A DNA stretch of 64,000 nt, from positions 34,521 to 98,520 of the forward strand of contig CAWIGI010000015.1 of assembly GCA_963835685.1 (NCBI GenBank), read 5' to 3'. Position numbers and translations under genes: made by a program. This document shows, piece after piece, positions 24,340 to 33,358 of the stretch; positions within the stretch are counted from its first letter, which is position 1, and the number at the start of each line of letters is the position of its first letter. The DNA comes from DATAGF01 sp963835685 (GTDB lineage Bacteria > Actinomycetota > Thermoleophilia > Miltoncostaeales > Miltoncostaeaceae). The notes below the pieces were generated by a model. That model was not told the DNA's origin and did not search any database. It was given only the letters and a program-made list of their open reading frames with translations.

Positions 24340-26034
24340 TCACCGACCCCGTCTGGCGAGAAGCTCCTCCGCGTGGCGGCGGGCGCCTCGGTCGCATGGC
24401 GTCGCGCCGAGCATGCGGCAGAGCTCGGCGACGAGCTCGTCGCCCTCCACGGGCTCGATGCGGGTCGTGGCCCTCCCGGAGTCGTCGAGGCCCTTCACCA
24501 TGCGGTAGTGGGCGTCGGCCATCGCGGCGAGCTGTGGAAGGTGCGTGATGACGACGGCCTGGCGACCTTCGGCCAGGGCGCGCAGCCGCGCGCCCACCGC
24601 CGCCGCCGTGACTCCGCCGATGCCGGCGTCGACCTCGTCGAGCACCCAGGTCGCGTCGTCGCGGGCCGCCGCGACGCCGTTGAGCGCGAGCAGCACGCGG
24701 GACAGCTCGCCGCCGGAGGCCGTCGCCGCGAGCGGGGCCTCGGGCAGCCCGGGGTTCGCCCGGAGCCAGATCACGCACGAGTCGTCCGGCAGCTCGGCGT
24801 CGTCCTCGACGAGCTCGATCCGCAGCTCGGCCCGGGCCATGGCGAGATCGGCCAGCTCGTCGCGGACGGCCTCGGCCAGCCGCGGCGCGGCCTCGGTCCG
24901 GGCCTCGCGCAGGGCGGCCGCGACGCCCACCGCCTCGTCCAGGACCGCCGCGCGCTCCTCGGCGAGGGCGAGGACCTCCCCCGCGCCCTCGTCGAGCCCG
25001 CGCAGGGCCTCGCGGGCGGCGTCGGCGCGGGCGATGACCTCGGCCGTGCCCGGCCCGTGGCGGCGGCTCAGGCGCGCATAGGTCTCGAGCCGCTCCTCCA
25101 CCTGGGCCAGCCGCCCCGGCTCGGCGTCGAGGTCCTGCAGGTAGGCCCGCAACGCCAGGGCCGCCTCCTGGAGGCTGGCCTCCGCCGCCGCCAGGTCGGC
25201 GTGGGGCTCCGCGAGCGCGCGGTCGACGCCGATCAGCGGCTCGAGCGCCCGCGCGGCGCCCCCGACGGCGGCGACGGCCCCCGCGCCGCCCGCGTCGTCC
25301 TCCGGCGACAGCGCCTCGGCGGCGGCGGCGGCGGCGGCCGCCAGGCCCTCCGCGTGGCGCAGCCGCTCGCGCTCGGCCAGCAGCGCCGCCTCCTCCTCGG
25401 CGTCGAGGGCGGCGTCGTCCACCGCCGCCACCAGCTCCTCCAGGTCCGCGCGCTCGCGCTCGGCCGCCTCGCGCCGGGCGCGGGCGCCGGCGAGCGCGCG
25501 GTCGAGGGCGCGCAGCCGCCGCCGCAGCGCCGCCAGCCGCTCGGCGCCCGCGACGGCCTCCGCGCCGGCGAACGCGTCGAGCGCCGCGAGCTGGCTGGCG
25601 GGGCTGACGAGGCGGCGGTGCTCGTGCTGGGCCGAGAAGCGGATGAGCGCCCGGGCGAGCGCGGCGACGGCCTCGCGGGGCGCCGCCTGCCCATCGATCA
25701 GGGCCCTGGCCCGCCCCTCGGCCGGCACGCGCCGCGCGATGACCACCTCGCCCTCGTCCTCGGCCAGCTCGCGCAGCGGCGCGGCCGGGTCATCCTCCTC
25801 CAGCCGCTCCCAGAACCCCTCCGGCAGGGCGATGGTCGCCTGGACGAGGGCGTGCCGCGCGCCCGGGCGCACCGCGCCGGCGTCGGCCGGCGCCCCGGCG
25901 AGCAACGCGAGCGCCTGGGCGAGGACGGTCTTGCCGGCCCCCGTCTCCCCCGTGATCGCCGTCAGGCCCGGGGGCGGGGCGAGCTCGGCCCGCTCGATCA
26001 CCACGAGGTCCCGCACCTCGAGCGTGCGGATCAC
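24340..26034 (-). CDS. recN: DNA repair protein RecN
   Basis: 564 aa SMC-like ATPase. Walker A is GLTAITGETGAGKTVL, with RecN-type FSAQHEHRRLVSP after it. Long Ala/Glu/Arg-rich coiled coils span about 150-360. The ABC signature ATASGGELSRVLLAL and Walker B WVLDEVDAGIGG follow, then VVITHLPQLAAMADAHYRMVK. It acts early in double-strand-break repair. The GTG at 26034 overlaps the nadK stop as GTGA. It is not fused to nadK; the shared open frame is caused by an indel in nadK. Confidence 0.95.
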   Translation of the reverse strand: MIRTLEVRDLVVIERAELAPPPGLTAITGETGAGKTVLAQALALLAGAPADAGAVRPGARHALVQATIALPEGFWERLEEDDPAAPLRELAEDEGEVVIARRVPAEGRARALIDGQAAPREAVAALARALIRFSAQHEHRRLVSPASQLAALDAFAGAEAVAGAERLAALRRRLRALDRALAGARARREAAERERADLEELVAAVDDAALDAEEEAALLAERERLRHAEGLAAAAAAAAEALSPEDDAGGAGAVAAVGGAARALEPLIGVDRALAEPHADLAAAEASLQEAALALRAYLQDLDAEPGRLAQVEERLETYARLSRRHGPGTAEVIARADAAREALRGLDEGAGEVLALAEERAAVLDEAVGVAAALREARTEAAPRLAEAVRDELADLAMARAELRIELVEDDAELPDDSCVIWLRANPGLPEAPLAATASGGELSRVLLALNGVAAARDDATWVLDEVDAGIGGVTAAAVGARLRALAEGRQAVVITHLPQLAAMADAHYRMVKGLDDSGRATTRIEPVEGDELVAELCRMLGATPCDRGARRHAEELLARRGR

Positions 26035-26937
26035 GGCCGGCCGAACTTCTCCCGGTAGCGCCGGAAGAACGATGCCTCGGGGAACAGTCGCCAGGTGCAC
26101 CTCGTCCCCGTGGAGCCCCACGGTGATCGCGCGCCCGGGCCGGAGGGCCCCGATGCGCTGCCCGTCGGCCTGCACGTCAACGTCGCCGACGACGGCGCTG
26201 TTGGTGACCGTGAGCAGCTCCTCGGCGCCGATCACGAGCGGCCGGCTGTCGAGGTGGTGCAGCGCGATGAACGACAGGACGAAGCAGCGGACGCGCCAGG
26301 AGACGGTCGGGCCGCCTGCGGCGAGGTTGTAGGCCGTCGAGCCCACCGGCGTGCTGAGGACCACCCCGTCGCAGCGCACCGTGGCGACCAGCTCACCGTT
26401 GACCTCGTAGGTGAGGTCGGCGATGCGGGCCTCGCCGCTGCGGAAGAGCGCCAGGTCGTTGACCGCCAGGACCTCGCCATCGCTCCACTCGGCCTTGAGC
26501 GACGGGAGCCCGAGGACGACGAACTCGCCGGCGAGGGCCCGGCGCAGGTCGCGCTCGAGCGTCTCGCGCTCGATGGATGCGAGGAACCCGACCCGCCCGT
26601 GGTTGACCCCGATCACGGGCGCGCCGGACCCTGCCTCGCGCGCCAGCGCGCGCAGGATGCTGCCGTCGCCGCCCAGCACGAGGATGAGGTCCTCGCCGCC
26701 CGGCTGCAGGCCCATCGCGTCGCTCGAGGGGAAGGCCGCCAGCGCCCGGTGCTTCACGACCTCCCCGGCCGGCACGAGCACCTGAACGCCGGTCTCCTCG
26801 AGGATCGACAGGATCGCCGGCAGCGTCGTCTCGGTCACCGCGGGCTCGCGGTGCGTCAGCAGCAGGACCCGCTTGACCGGCCGTGCCTCCGTGATCCGGA
26901 TCGGCTCCGCGCTGCCGAGGGGCGCCCCCGCGCTCAC
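26031..26937 (-). CDS. nadK: NAD kinase (frameshifted near C-terminus)
   Basis: Features: VKRVLLLTHRE start, LILVLGGDGSILRALARE (GGDG motif), GVNHGRVGFLA, ATVRCDGVVLSTPVGSTAYNLAAGG (the TP-GSTAY motif) and the C-terminal ITVGLHGDEVHLA. One extra A near 26087 breaks the frame; removing it restores LFPEASFFRRYREKFGRP and the TGA that overlaps the recN GTG. Corrected length is 301 aa. GTG 26937 overlaps the tlyA stop. It phosphorylates NAD to NADP. Confidence 0.92.
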
Positions 26938-27689
26938 CGCCGGCTCCCGGCATCGACGGCGTGGACGAAGGTCTCGCGGTTGCCCTTGGGGCCGGGCAGC
27001 CCAGAGTCGGCCGTGCCCAGCACGCGCCCGCCCTCCCGCTCGATCACCTCGACGACCGCGAGCACCGCGTCCTCCCTCGCCTGCGCGTCGCGGACGACGC
27101 CGCCCGACCCGACGCGCTCCCGGCCCACCTCGAACTGCGGCTTCACCATCACCATCGCACGCCAGCCCGGCGCGAGGCACGCGCGCACCGCGTCCCAGAC
27201 GGCGCCGACCGAGATGAAGGAGAGGTCGCACGTCGCCAGGTCGGGGACCCACGGGAGCATCCCCGGGCGGAGGTCGCGGGCGTTGGTGCGCTCCATGACG
27301 TGCACCCGGTCATCCTGGCGCAGCCGCCAGTCGAGCTGCCCGTACCCCACGTCGAGGGCGATCACGCGCCGCGCCGCGCGCCGCAGCAGGCAGTCCGTGA
27401 AGCCCCCGGTCGAGGCGCCCAGGTCGATCGCCGAGGCCCCGGCGACGTCCACGCCGAGTGCGTCGAGCGCGTTCGCGAGCTTGACCCCTCCCCGCGAGAC
27501 GTACTCGGGCGACTCGGCGACGTCGATCGCCGCGCCGGCCGGAACGCCCGCGCCGGGCTTGTCGACCGGGCGGCCGTCAACGCGCACCCGGCCCGCCATG
27601 ACGGCCGCCTGGGCGCGCGCCCGCGACGGGAAGATGCCCCTCTCGACGAGGGCCACGTCGAGGCGGGAGCGGGCGACCACCGGGCCCAT
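26934..27689 (-). CDS. TlyA family rRNA 2'-O-methyltransferase
   Basis: 251 aa. The N-terminal S4 RNA-binding domain is LDVALVERGIFPSRARAQAAVMAGRVRVDGRPVDKPG. The SAM-binding domain has AIDLGASTGGFTDCLL, VIALDVGYGQLDWRLR and CDLSFISV, with catalytic Lys in VMVKPQFEVGRERV. The layout matches TlyA/RrmJ-like cytidine 2'-O-methyltransferases that act on 16S and 23S rRNA. ATG 27689 starts MGPVVARSRLD. First gene of tlyA - nadK - recN, a common actinobacterial order. Confidence 0.9.
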   Translation of the reverse strand: MGPVVARSRLDVALVERGIFPSRARAQAAVMAGRVRVDGRPVDKPGAGVPAGAAIDVAESPEYVSRGGVKLANALDALGVDVAGASAIDLGASTGGFTDCLLRRAARRVIALDVGYGQLDWRLRQDDRVHVMERTNARDLRPGMLPWVPDLATCDLSFISVGAVWDAVRACLAPGWRAMVMVKPQFEVGRERVGSGGVVRDAQAREDAVLAVVEVIEREGGRVLGTADSGLPGPKGNRETFVHAVDAGSRR

Positions 27690-27717
27690 GATAGCCCGGC
27701 TCGTGGCGGCGGCCGGC

Positions 27718-28470
27718 CTAACGCCTTCCCGCGGCTTCCCTGACCGGCGCGTACTCGGCGAAGGCGTCGAGGAACGTCTCGCGCCAGCGAGCCGCATGCC
27801 CCGTGCACCGCAGCCGGTAGTAGATGATGCGACGGACTCGTTCGGTGACGGTTCCTCCGATGTTGTGTCCCAGGAGGAAATGGGCCAGCAGGAGGTCTCC
27901 CCGGCCGGCAAGGACCGGGGTCGGGGTCGGGAGCTCGATCGTCGTATCGAGCATCGTCACGTGACCGCTCACCGGGAGCAGGGCTCCGACGCCCCTCTCC
28001 GCGAAAAGTCGCTCATGGAGGAGGTGCGACCCAGGCCAGACCCAGAGGTTCCCGGAGTCCGCCTTCGACTCATCGACCAGGAACACCGCGGCGAGCATGG
28101 TGAAGGAGTGCGGCTCGGTCTGCTCGGGGCGGTGGCCGTCGATGTGCGGCCCGCCGGGGCGGTGGGGGTACGGCGGGATGTTCAGCGCGATCTGGATGTG
28201 GTCGAGGCCATGGTCGAGGCGGAGGGGGGCGACGAGCTCCTCGGCGATCCGGAGGCCGCCGGAGCGCTGGAGCGCGGCATCCGACGCCGGGAGCCGGTCG
28301 GGCGGGAGGAAGTAGAAATGAGGTCCGACGGCGTCGTCGGGAGGCGGGTCCGCGGCGATGATCCCCTCGATCTCATGGTCGGCCGCCTCGAGCAGATCGT
28401 CCCGAACGACGTCCCGGAGAACGAGGTACCCGTCACGCGCGAACTGCTGGAGCTGTTCGTCGGTCAGCAC
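27718..28470 (-). CDS. Phytanoyl-CoA dioxygenase (PhyH) family protein
   Basis: 250 aa. The N-terminal LTDEQLQQFARDGYLVLRDVV is the PhyH opening. The iron site reads GGPHIDGH (HxD) with the distal His in LLLAHFLLGHNIGG and Arg in VRRIIYYRL for 2-oxoglutarate binding. A non-heme Fe(II)/2-oxoglutarate-dependent hydroxylase is expected. The substrate is unknown. GTG 28470 is used; no clear ribosome-binding site is visible. It lies just downstream of dxs on the same strand. Confidence 0.85.
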   Translation of the reverse strand: MLTDEQLQQFARDGYLVLRDVVRDDLLEAADHEIEGIIAADPPPDDAVGPHFYFLPPDRLPASDAALQRSGGLRIAEELVAPLRLDHGLDHIQIALNIPPYPHRPGGPHIDGHRPEQTEPHSFTMLAAVFLVDESKADSGNLWVWPGSHLLHERLFAERGVGALLPVSGHVTMLDTTIELPTPTPVLAGRGDLLLAHFLLGHNIGGTVTERVRRIIYYRLRCTGHAARWRETFLDAFAEYAPVREAAGRR

Positions 28471-28517
28471 CGTCGGGACGCTGCCCGGCCGGGACGGCCC
28501 GACGGCCGCCCGCCGGG

Positions 28518-30440
28518 CTAGAGGCCGCTGGGCCCGCCCTCGGCGACGAGGATGCCCGCCGGGCGGTTCAGCGCCTCGATCGCCCGGGCCGCGACGTGCT
28601 CCGCCGACAGGCCGACCTCGTCGAGCAGCAGCTCGCGCTTGCCGTGGTCGACGAAGCGGTCGGGGATGCCGAGGCGCAGGACCCGGGCCGGGGCGTCGTC
28701 GAGCACCTCGAGGACGGCGCTCCCGAAGCCCGCCAGCTCGGAGTGGTCCTCGATCGTGACGATGAGGTCGTGGCGGCCGGCGAGCTGACGGATCAGCGCG
28801 GCGTCGATCGGCTTGCAGAAGCGCGCGTTGACCACGGTCGGGCGGGCCCCCAGCGCGTCCTCGAGCGGGACGGCGGCCGCCTGCGCCAGCGCGGCCCCGT
28901 GGCCGTAGCCGACCAGCGCGATCCGCTCGCCCGACTCCACCACGCGGCCCTTGCCGATCTCGATCTGCCGAGGCCGCTCGGGCAGCTCGACGCCGAGCCC
29001 CGCCCCGCGCGGGTATCGGAAGGCGACCGGCCCGTCGAGGCGCAGCGCCGTGTGGAGCATGTCCACCAGCTCGGCCTCGTCCATCGGCGCCATCACCGTC
29101 AGGCCGGGGATGGACCGCAGGTAGGCGAGGTCGAAGACGCCGTGGTGGGTGGGCCCGTCGTCGCCGACGAGGCCGCCGCGGTCGAGGGCGAAGACGACCG
29201 GCAGCTCCTGGATCGCCACGTCGTGGATGATCGGGTCGAAGGCCCGCTGCAGGAAGGTGGAGTAGATGGCGCAGACCGGGCGGTAGCCCGCAATCGCCAG
29301 GCCGCACGCGAACACCACGGCGTGCTGCTCGGCGATGCCGACGTCGTAGGTGCGCTCGGGGAAGCGCGCCTTCATGTGCTGCATGCCCGTGCCCTTGAGC
29401 ATCGCGGCGGTGATGCCCACGATCCTCGGGTCCCGCTCGGCCTCGGCCACCAGCGCCTTGCCGAACACGTCCGTGTAGTTCGGCGGGCCGGAGGACTTCT
29501 TGGCGGCCTTCCCGCTCTCGACGGCGAACGGCGTCATCCCGTGCATCGCCTCGCCGTCGGCCTCGGCGGGTGCGTAGCCGCGGCCCTTGACGGTCTTGGC
29601 GTGGATGACCACCGGCCGGTCCATCTCCAGCGTCGTGCGCAGGGCCTTGCGCACCTCGCCGATGTCGTGGCCGTCGATCGGCCCCAGGTAGGCGAACCCG
29701 AGCGCCTCGAACAGCGCCCCCGGCACGAACCAGAGCGACTTGGTGGCGTCGCGGATGTGCCCGCCCATCTCCGAGGCCCCCGGGAGCTTGGCGAGCCCGC
29801 GCTCGATCTCCTCACGCACCTTGGTCAGGGTGGGATCGACGCGCACGCGCTGGAAGAGCTTCGAGAGCGCCCCCACGTTCTCCGAGATGCTCATGCCGTT
29901 GTCGTTGAGCACCACGGTGATCGGCACGCGCAGGGCGCCCGCCTGGTTGAGGCCCTCGTAGGCCATCCCGCCCGTCAGCGCGCCGTCGCCGATCACGCAG
30001 ACCACGTGGCCGTCCTGGCGCCCGTGGCGCTGCGCCTCGGCGAGCCCGGTGGCGTAGCTGATCGAGGTGCTCGCGTGGCCCGCGCCCATGATGTCGTGCT
30101 CGCTCTCGACCCGGCGCAGGAAGCCGCTGATGCCCCCGTGCTGGCGCAGCGTCGGCATGCCCTCGAGGCGTCCCGTCAGCAGCTTGTGGCCGTAGGCCTG
30201 GTGGCCGACGTCCCAGATGATGCGGTCCCGGGGCGACTCCAGCTCGGCGTGGAGGGCGATCGTGATCTCGACCGCGCCGAGGCTCGCGCCGAGGTGGCCG
30301 CCGGTCTGGCTGACCGCGTCGATGATGGCCTCGCGCATCTCGGCCGAAAGCGCGACGAGCTCGGCGTCCGACATCCGTCCGACGTCCGACGGAGCCTCGA
30401 GCCCACGGAGCAGGGGAAACCGGCGGTCGGGGGCGGGCAT
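28518..30440 (-). CDS. dxs: 1-deoxy-D-xylulose-5-phosphate synthase
   Basis: 640 aa, full length. It has GGHLGASLGAVEITIAL, IWDVGHQAYGHKLLTGR, the thiamine diphosphate motif VVCVIGDGALTGGMAYEGLNQAG, AEQHAVVFACGLAIAG (catalytic Glu) and DRGGLVGDDGPTHHGVFDLAYLR. It condenses pyruvate and glyceraldehyde-3-phosphate in the first step of the MEP isoprenoid pathway and feeds thiamine and pyridoxal synthesis. Confidence 0.96.
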   Translation of the reverse strand: MPAPDRRFPLLRGLEAPSDVGRMSDAELVALSAEMREAIIDAVSQTGGHLGASLGAVEITIALHAELESPRDRIIWDVGHQAYGHKLLTGRLEGMPTLRQHGGISGFLRRVESEHDIMGAGHASTSISYATGLAEAQRHGRQDGHVVCVIGDGALTGGMAYEGLNQAGALRVPITVVLNDNGMSISENVGALSKLFQRVRVDPTLTKVREEIERGLAKLPGASEMGGHIRDATKSLWFVPGALFEALGFAYLGPIDGHDIGEVRKALRTTLEMDRPVVIHAKTVKGRGYAPAEADGEAMHGMTPFAVESGKAAKKSSGPPNYTDVFGKALVAEAERDPRIVGITAAMLKGTGMQHMKARFPERTYDVGIAEQHAVVFACGLAIAGYRPVCAIYSTFLQRAFDPIIHDVAIQELPVVFALDRGGLVGDDGPTHHGVFDLAYLRSIPGLTVMAPMDEAELVDMLHTALRLDGPVAFRYPRGAGLGVELPERPRQIEIGKGRVVESGERIALVGYGHGAALAQAAAVPLEDALGARPTVVNARFCKPIDAALIRQLAGRHDLIVTIEDHSELAGFGSAVLEVLDDAPARVLRLGIPDRFVDHGKRELLLDEVGLSAEHVAARAIEALNRPAGILVAEGGPSGL

Positions 30441-30512
30441 CCGCGCGAGTCTAGAGCAGCAGCCCCGCCTGTCACATCCCCCGGCTCCCGCGGGACCGCC
30501 GCGGGGCCGGCG

Positions 30513-31223
30513 TCAGCCCGCCGCGGCCAGGCCCAGCCGGGCGCGGAGCCAGCCGAGCTGCCAGGCGCGCTCCGCCGCGTACCCCTCCTCGAAGCCTCCC
30601 GCGCCTCCGGCGAGCTCGTGCGCCCGTCCGGCCGCGCGGGCGTCCGTGAAGGCGACGTTCGCCGCGATCGCCGCCGTCGTCGGCGGGGCCAGCTCGGCGA
30701 GCAGCGTCGTGTCGGGCATCGCCCCCCGCGACATCGCCACGGCGTCGGCCGCGAACCCGAGCGGGTCGGCGACCTCCGGGGGCGCGCCGCCGGCCAGGGC
30801 GAGGGCGCGCTCGAGGATCGCCTGGGGGTCCGCGAGCGCCCGCAGCTCACCGGCGTCGGCGGGCCGGCCCGCGCGCTCGAGGGCATCCGCCGCGCGGTCG
30901 CGCGCGCGCACGACGCATTCACGGGTCAGGGCGCGGGCCGCGTCCTCGTCCCACTCCTCCACCCTCGCCAGGAGGCGCCCGCGGGACGCGACGAGGCCGG
31001 CCTCGCTCTCCATCACCGGCTCGCCGAGCTCGACCCACCAGAGCTCGGAGTCGATCCACTCGATCAGGTCGTCGGGGCCGCACGCGTGCACCCCGTTGCG
31101 GCAGACCTCGAGCGGCCCCTCCGCGACCACCCAGTCGCCGGGTTCCGCGTCGCGCGGCACGGGCCACGCGAGCCGGCTGAACAGTCCGACCGCTCCGGGG
31201 CTCAGGAACTTGTAGGCGATCAT
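30513..31223 (-). CDS. Hypothetical protein in an ECF sigma/anti-sigma operon
   Basis: 236 aa, not recognised. The N-terminal ~80 residues (MIAYKFLSPGAVGLFSRLAWP, EVCRNGVHACGPDDLIEWID, ELWWVELGEPV) form a compact aromatic-rich domain with two Cys. The rest is Ala-rich and helical (coiled-coil-like DRAADALERAGRPADAGELRAL). Soluble, no signal peptide. ATG 31223 overlaps the anti-sigma stop as ATGA, so the three genes are coupled. A role in that regulatory circuit is inferred from position only. Confidence 0.6.
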   Translation of the reverse strand: MIAYKFLSPGAVGLFSRLAWPVPRDAEPGDWVVAEGPLEVCRNGVHACGPDDLIEWIDSELWWVELGEPVMESEAGLVASRGRLLARVEEWDEDAARALTRECVVRARDRAADALERAGRPADAGELRALADPQAILERALALAGGAPPEVADPLGFAADAVAMSRGAMPDTTLLAELAPPTTAAIAANVAFTDARAAGRAHELAGGAGGFEEGYAAERAWQLGWLRARLGLAAAG

Positions 31224-31474
31224 CGGCCACCCGGCCTGAGGGCCCGGAAGGCGGCGAGCAGCGCCGCCTCGTCGGCAGGGGTGAGCCCGGGCTCTCCCGC
31301 GCGCCCGGCCGCGCCGAGCACGGCCCGCATCTGCGACAGGTAGCCGCGGCACGCGGGGCAGACCGCGACGTGGCGCTCGAAGTCGAGGCGCTCGGACAGC
31401 GGCAGCGCGTCCTCCTCGTAGTCCGTGAGGAGCCGGACCACGTCCTCGCAGGTCGTCCTGGGCGGCCGGCTCAC
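31220..31474 (-). CDS. Zinc-finger anti-sigma-like protein (soluble)
   Basis: 84 aa. TTCEDVVRLLTDYEEDALPLSERLDFERHVAVCPACRGYLSQM is a zf-HC2/ZAS-type domain with the HxxxCxxC core. No transmembrane helix follows, so it would act in the cytoplasm, perhaps as a redox- or metal-sensing anti-sigma factor. GTG 31474 overlaps the sigma stop as GTGA, and its own stop overlaps the next gene. Confidence 0.82.
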   Translation of the reverse strand: MSRPPRTTCEDVVRLLTDYEEDALPLSERLDFERHVAVCPACRGYLSQMRAVLGAAGRAGEPGLTPADEAALLAAFRALRPGGR

Positions 31475-32232
31475 GCGCCCGCCCCGGAGGCGCCGAGGTA
31501 GCCCTCGACCGCCACCCGCACACGCGCCCGGGCCCGGTGCAGCCGCACGCGCTGGTTCTCGTCGCTGATGCCCAGCGCCTCGGCCACCTCGCGCGAGCTC
31601 CAGCCGGCCACGTCGCGCAGCGTCATGACCTCGCGGAGACGCGGCGGCAGGCCGGCGATGGCGTCGCGCACGACGTCGACGCACTCGCGCCCGAGCACCC
31701 GCTCCTCGGGGAGCGTGTCCCAGGCGTCGTTGGGGGACGTCCAGATGCGCGACCACCGGGGGTGGTCGGCCGGGGTGAACATGTCCGGCTCAGCCGGCAC
31801 GTCGTGCCCCTCCGGGTCCGCGAGGGCGGAGAAGGGCACGCTGCGCCCCTCCCGAGCCGCCCGCTTGCGCGCGCAGTTGGCGAGGATCGTGAAGATCCAC
31901 GTGCGGAGGCTCGACCGGCCCTCGAACCGGTCGAGGCCGCGCACGACGCTCAACCAGGCGTCCTGAACCACCTCCTCGGCCACCGCGTGGCTGGAGACGT
32001 AGAGCATCGCGACGCTGGTCATCGGCGCCGTGTAGCGGTGCATGAGGTCGGCGAAGGCGGCCTCGTCCCCGCCCCGAAGGGCGTCGATGAGACGCTCCTC
32101 GGCGGGGTGCGCTGCGCCCTGGTGCCGGCGAGGGTCGGCGACCCGCTCCGTGCTCCTCCTCCTCCATCGGGCGAACAGACCATATCTCCCCACTGATCCG
32201 CCCCGGACCCTTCGCGTTACACCCGCTCGCAT
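31471..32232 (-). CDS. ECF-type RNA polymerase sigma factor
   Basis: Up to 253 aa; the exact start is uncertain (ATG 32232, or an internal GTG). Region 2 is FADLMHRYTAPMTSVAMLYVSS, AEEVVQDAWLSVVRGLDRFEGRSSLRTWIFTILANCARKR. Region 4 is IAGLPPRLREVMTLRDVAGWSSREVAEALGISDENQRVRLHRARARVR. The long inter-domain linker (about 35 residues) is typical of RpoE-like ECFs in Actinobacteria. Coupled to the zinc-finger gene downstream. Divergent from a second ECF gene only about 40 bp away. Confidence 0.9.
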   Translation of the reverse strand: MRAGVTRRVRGGSVGRYGLFARWRRRSTERVADPRRHQGAAHPAEERLIDALRGGDEAAFADLMHRYTAPMTSVAMLYVSSHAVAEEVVQDAWLSVVRGLDRFEGRSSLRTWIFTILANCARKRAAREGRSVPFSALADPEGHDVPAEPDMFTPADHPRWSRIWTSPNDAWDTLPEERVLGRECVDVVRDAIAGLPPRLREVMTLRDVAGWSSREVAEALGISDENQRVRLHRARARVRVAVEGYLGASGAGA

Positions 32233-32272
32233 CTGTCACGGATCGTGGTCGAGGCGGATCAATGGTGGGCAG

Positions 32273-32947
32273 GTGCCCTCGACGCTTGCAGCCCCGACCG
32301 GGAGCGACGCGCCGCTGGAAGAGGCCACGCTGATGGCGCGCGTCGCCGCCGGCGACCCCGAGGCCTTCGAGGTGCTCTACGACCGCCATGCCCGCGCGGT
32401 CCACTCCTACGTGGGGGCCCACCTCGGCCGCCCGGGCGAGGCCGAGGAGGTGTGCCAGGAGGCCTTCCTGGCCCTGTGGCGCCACGCCGCCCGCTTCGAC
32501 CCGCGGCGCGGCGGGGTGCGCGGCTGGCTGATCGGCATCGCCCGCCACCGGGCCATCGACCGGCTGCGGGCGGAGGCCCGCCGGAGCCGGGCCGAGACCG
32601 CGGCGCAGGCGATCGCCGCACTCGATCCGCCCGATGACCCCGTGTCGCGCGTGGGCGCGGTGCGCGCCGAGGCCGCGCGCCTGCGCCGGATCCTCGACGA
32701 CCTGCCGTCCGAGCAGCGCGACGTGCTGCTCCTCGTCCACTTCGGCGGCCTCACCCAGCGGGAGATCGCCGAGGTCACCGGGCAACCGCTCGGCACGGTC
32801 AAGAGCCGGCTGCGGTTGGGCCTCGCGCGCGTGCGCCTGATCGCCGGGGTCAACGCCGACGTCGGGCGACCGATGAGTTCTGACGAGGCCGTCGGTCATC
32901 AGGACACGACATTCCCGGCGCGAGAGGGGTGCTCCGCATGCCCATGA
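32273..32947 (+). CDS. ECF-type RNA polymerase sigma factor (SigK-like)
   Basis: 224 aa. Region 2: LMARVAAGDPEAFEVLYDRHARAVHSYV, AEEVCQEAFLALWRHAARFDPRRGGVRGWLIGIARHRAIDRLR. Region 4: RILDDLPSEQRDVLLLVHFGGLTQREIAEVTGQPLGTVKSRLRLGLARVR. The last ~35 residues (MSSDEAVGHQDTTFPA...) are unusual and overlap the next gene by 10 nt. GTG 32273 has GGTGGG a few nt upstream. No anti-sigma gene follows; a VOC protein gene does. Confidence 0.9.
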   Translation: MPSTLAAPTGSDAPLEEATLMARVAAGDPEAFEVLYDRHARAVHSYVGAHLGRPGEAEEVCQEAFLALWRHAARFDPRRGGVRGWLIGIARHRAIDRLRAEARRSRAETAAQAIAALDPPDDPVSRVGAVRAEAARLRRILDDLPSEQRDVLLLVHFGGLTQREIAEVTGQPLGTVKSRLRLGLARVRLIAGVNADVGRPMSSDEAVGHQDTTFPAREGCSACP

Positions 32948-33348
32948 TGACGTTCGTCAACCTGCCCGTGAAGGATCTGGCGACGGCGACCGCGTTCTTC
33001 GCCGAGCTCGGCTTCGCCTTCGACGCGCAGTTCACCGACGAGAACGCGACCCGCATGGTCATCAGCGACGATGCCTCGGTGATGCTGGTCGTGGAGCCGT
33101 TCTTCGAGAGCTTCATCACGCCCCAGGGGATCGCCGACACCTCCGCGAGCAGGGAGGTGATCGTGGGCCTGTCGGCGGAGAGCAGGGAGCAGGTGGACGA
33201 CCTCACGGACAGAGCCCTCGCGGCAGGCGCTCAGGCCATGGGCGAGCCGGACGATCAGGGGTTCATGTACATGCGCGGCTTCCGCGACCTCGACGGGCAC
33301 CAGTGGTCGTTCATCCACATGGACATGTCCGCGGTCCCGGAGCAATAG
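32938..33348 (+). CDS. VOC (glyoxalase/bleomycin resistance) superfamily protein
   Basis: 136 aa. It starts MPMMTFVNLPVKDLATATAFFAELGFAFDAQFTDENATRMVI, the two-strand opening of the VOC fold seen in the YaeR/PhnB-like group. It ends RDLDGHQWSFIHMD, with a metal-ligand-like Glu replaced by Trp/Phe context. The ATG at 32938 is preferred because GAGAGGGG is upstream. The enzyme function is not predictable. It overlaps the sigma gene end and may be its target. Confidence 0.8.
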   Translation: MPMMTFVNLPVKDLATATAFFAELGFAFDAQFTDENATRMVISDDASVMLVVEPFFESFITPQGIADTSASREVIVGLSAESREQVDDLTDRALAAGAQAMGEPDDQGFMYMRGFRDLDGHQWSFIHMDMSAVPEQ

Positions 33349-33351
33349 GCT
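33346..33351 (+). promoter_or_regulatory. -10 box of a leaderless promoter (DUF1801 gene)
   Basis: TAGGCT followed by 7 nt and ATG 33359. The box overlaps the stop codon of the VOC gene. Confidence 0.45.
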
Positions 33352-33358
33352 CGGCGCC

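Noticed and set aside
24340..26937. NAD kinase-RecN fusion in one open frame
   Set aside because: One extra A near 26087 removes the nadK stop. Correcting it restores LFPEASFFRRYREKFGRP and a TGA overlapping the recN GTG.
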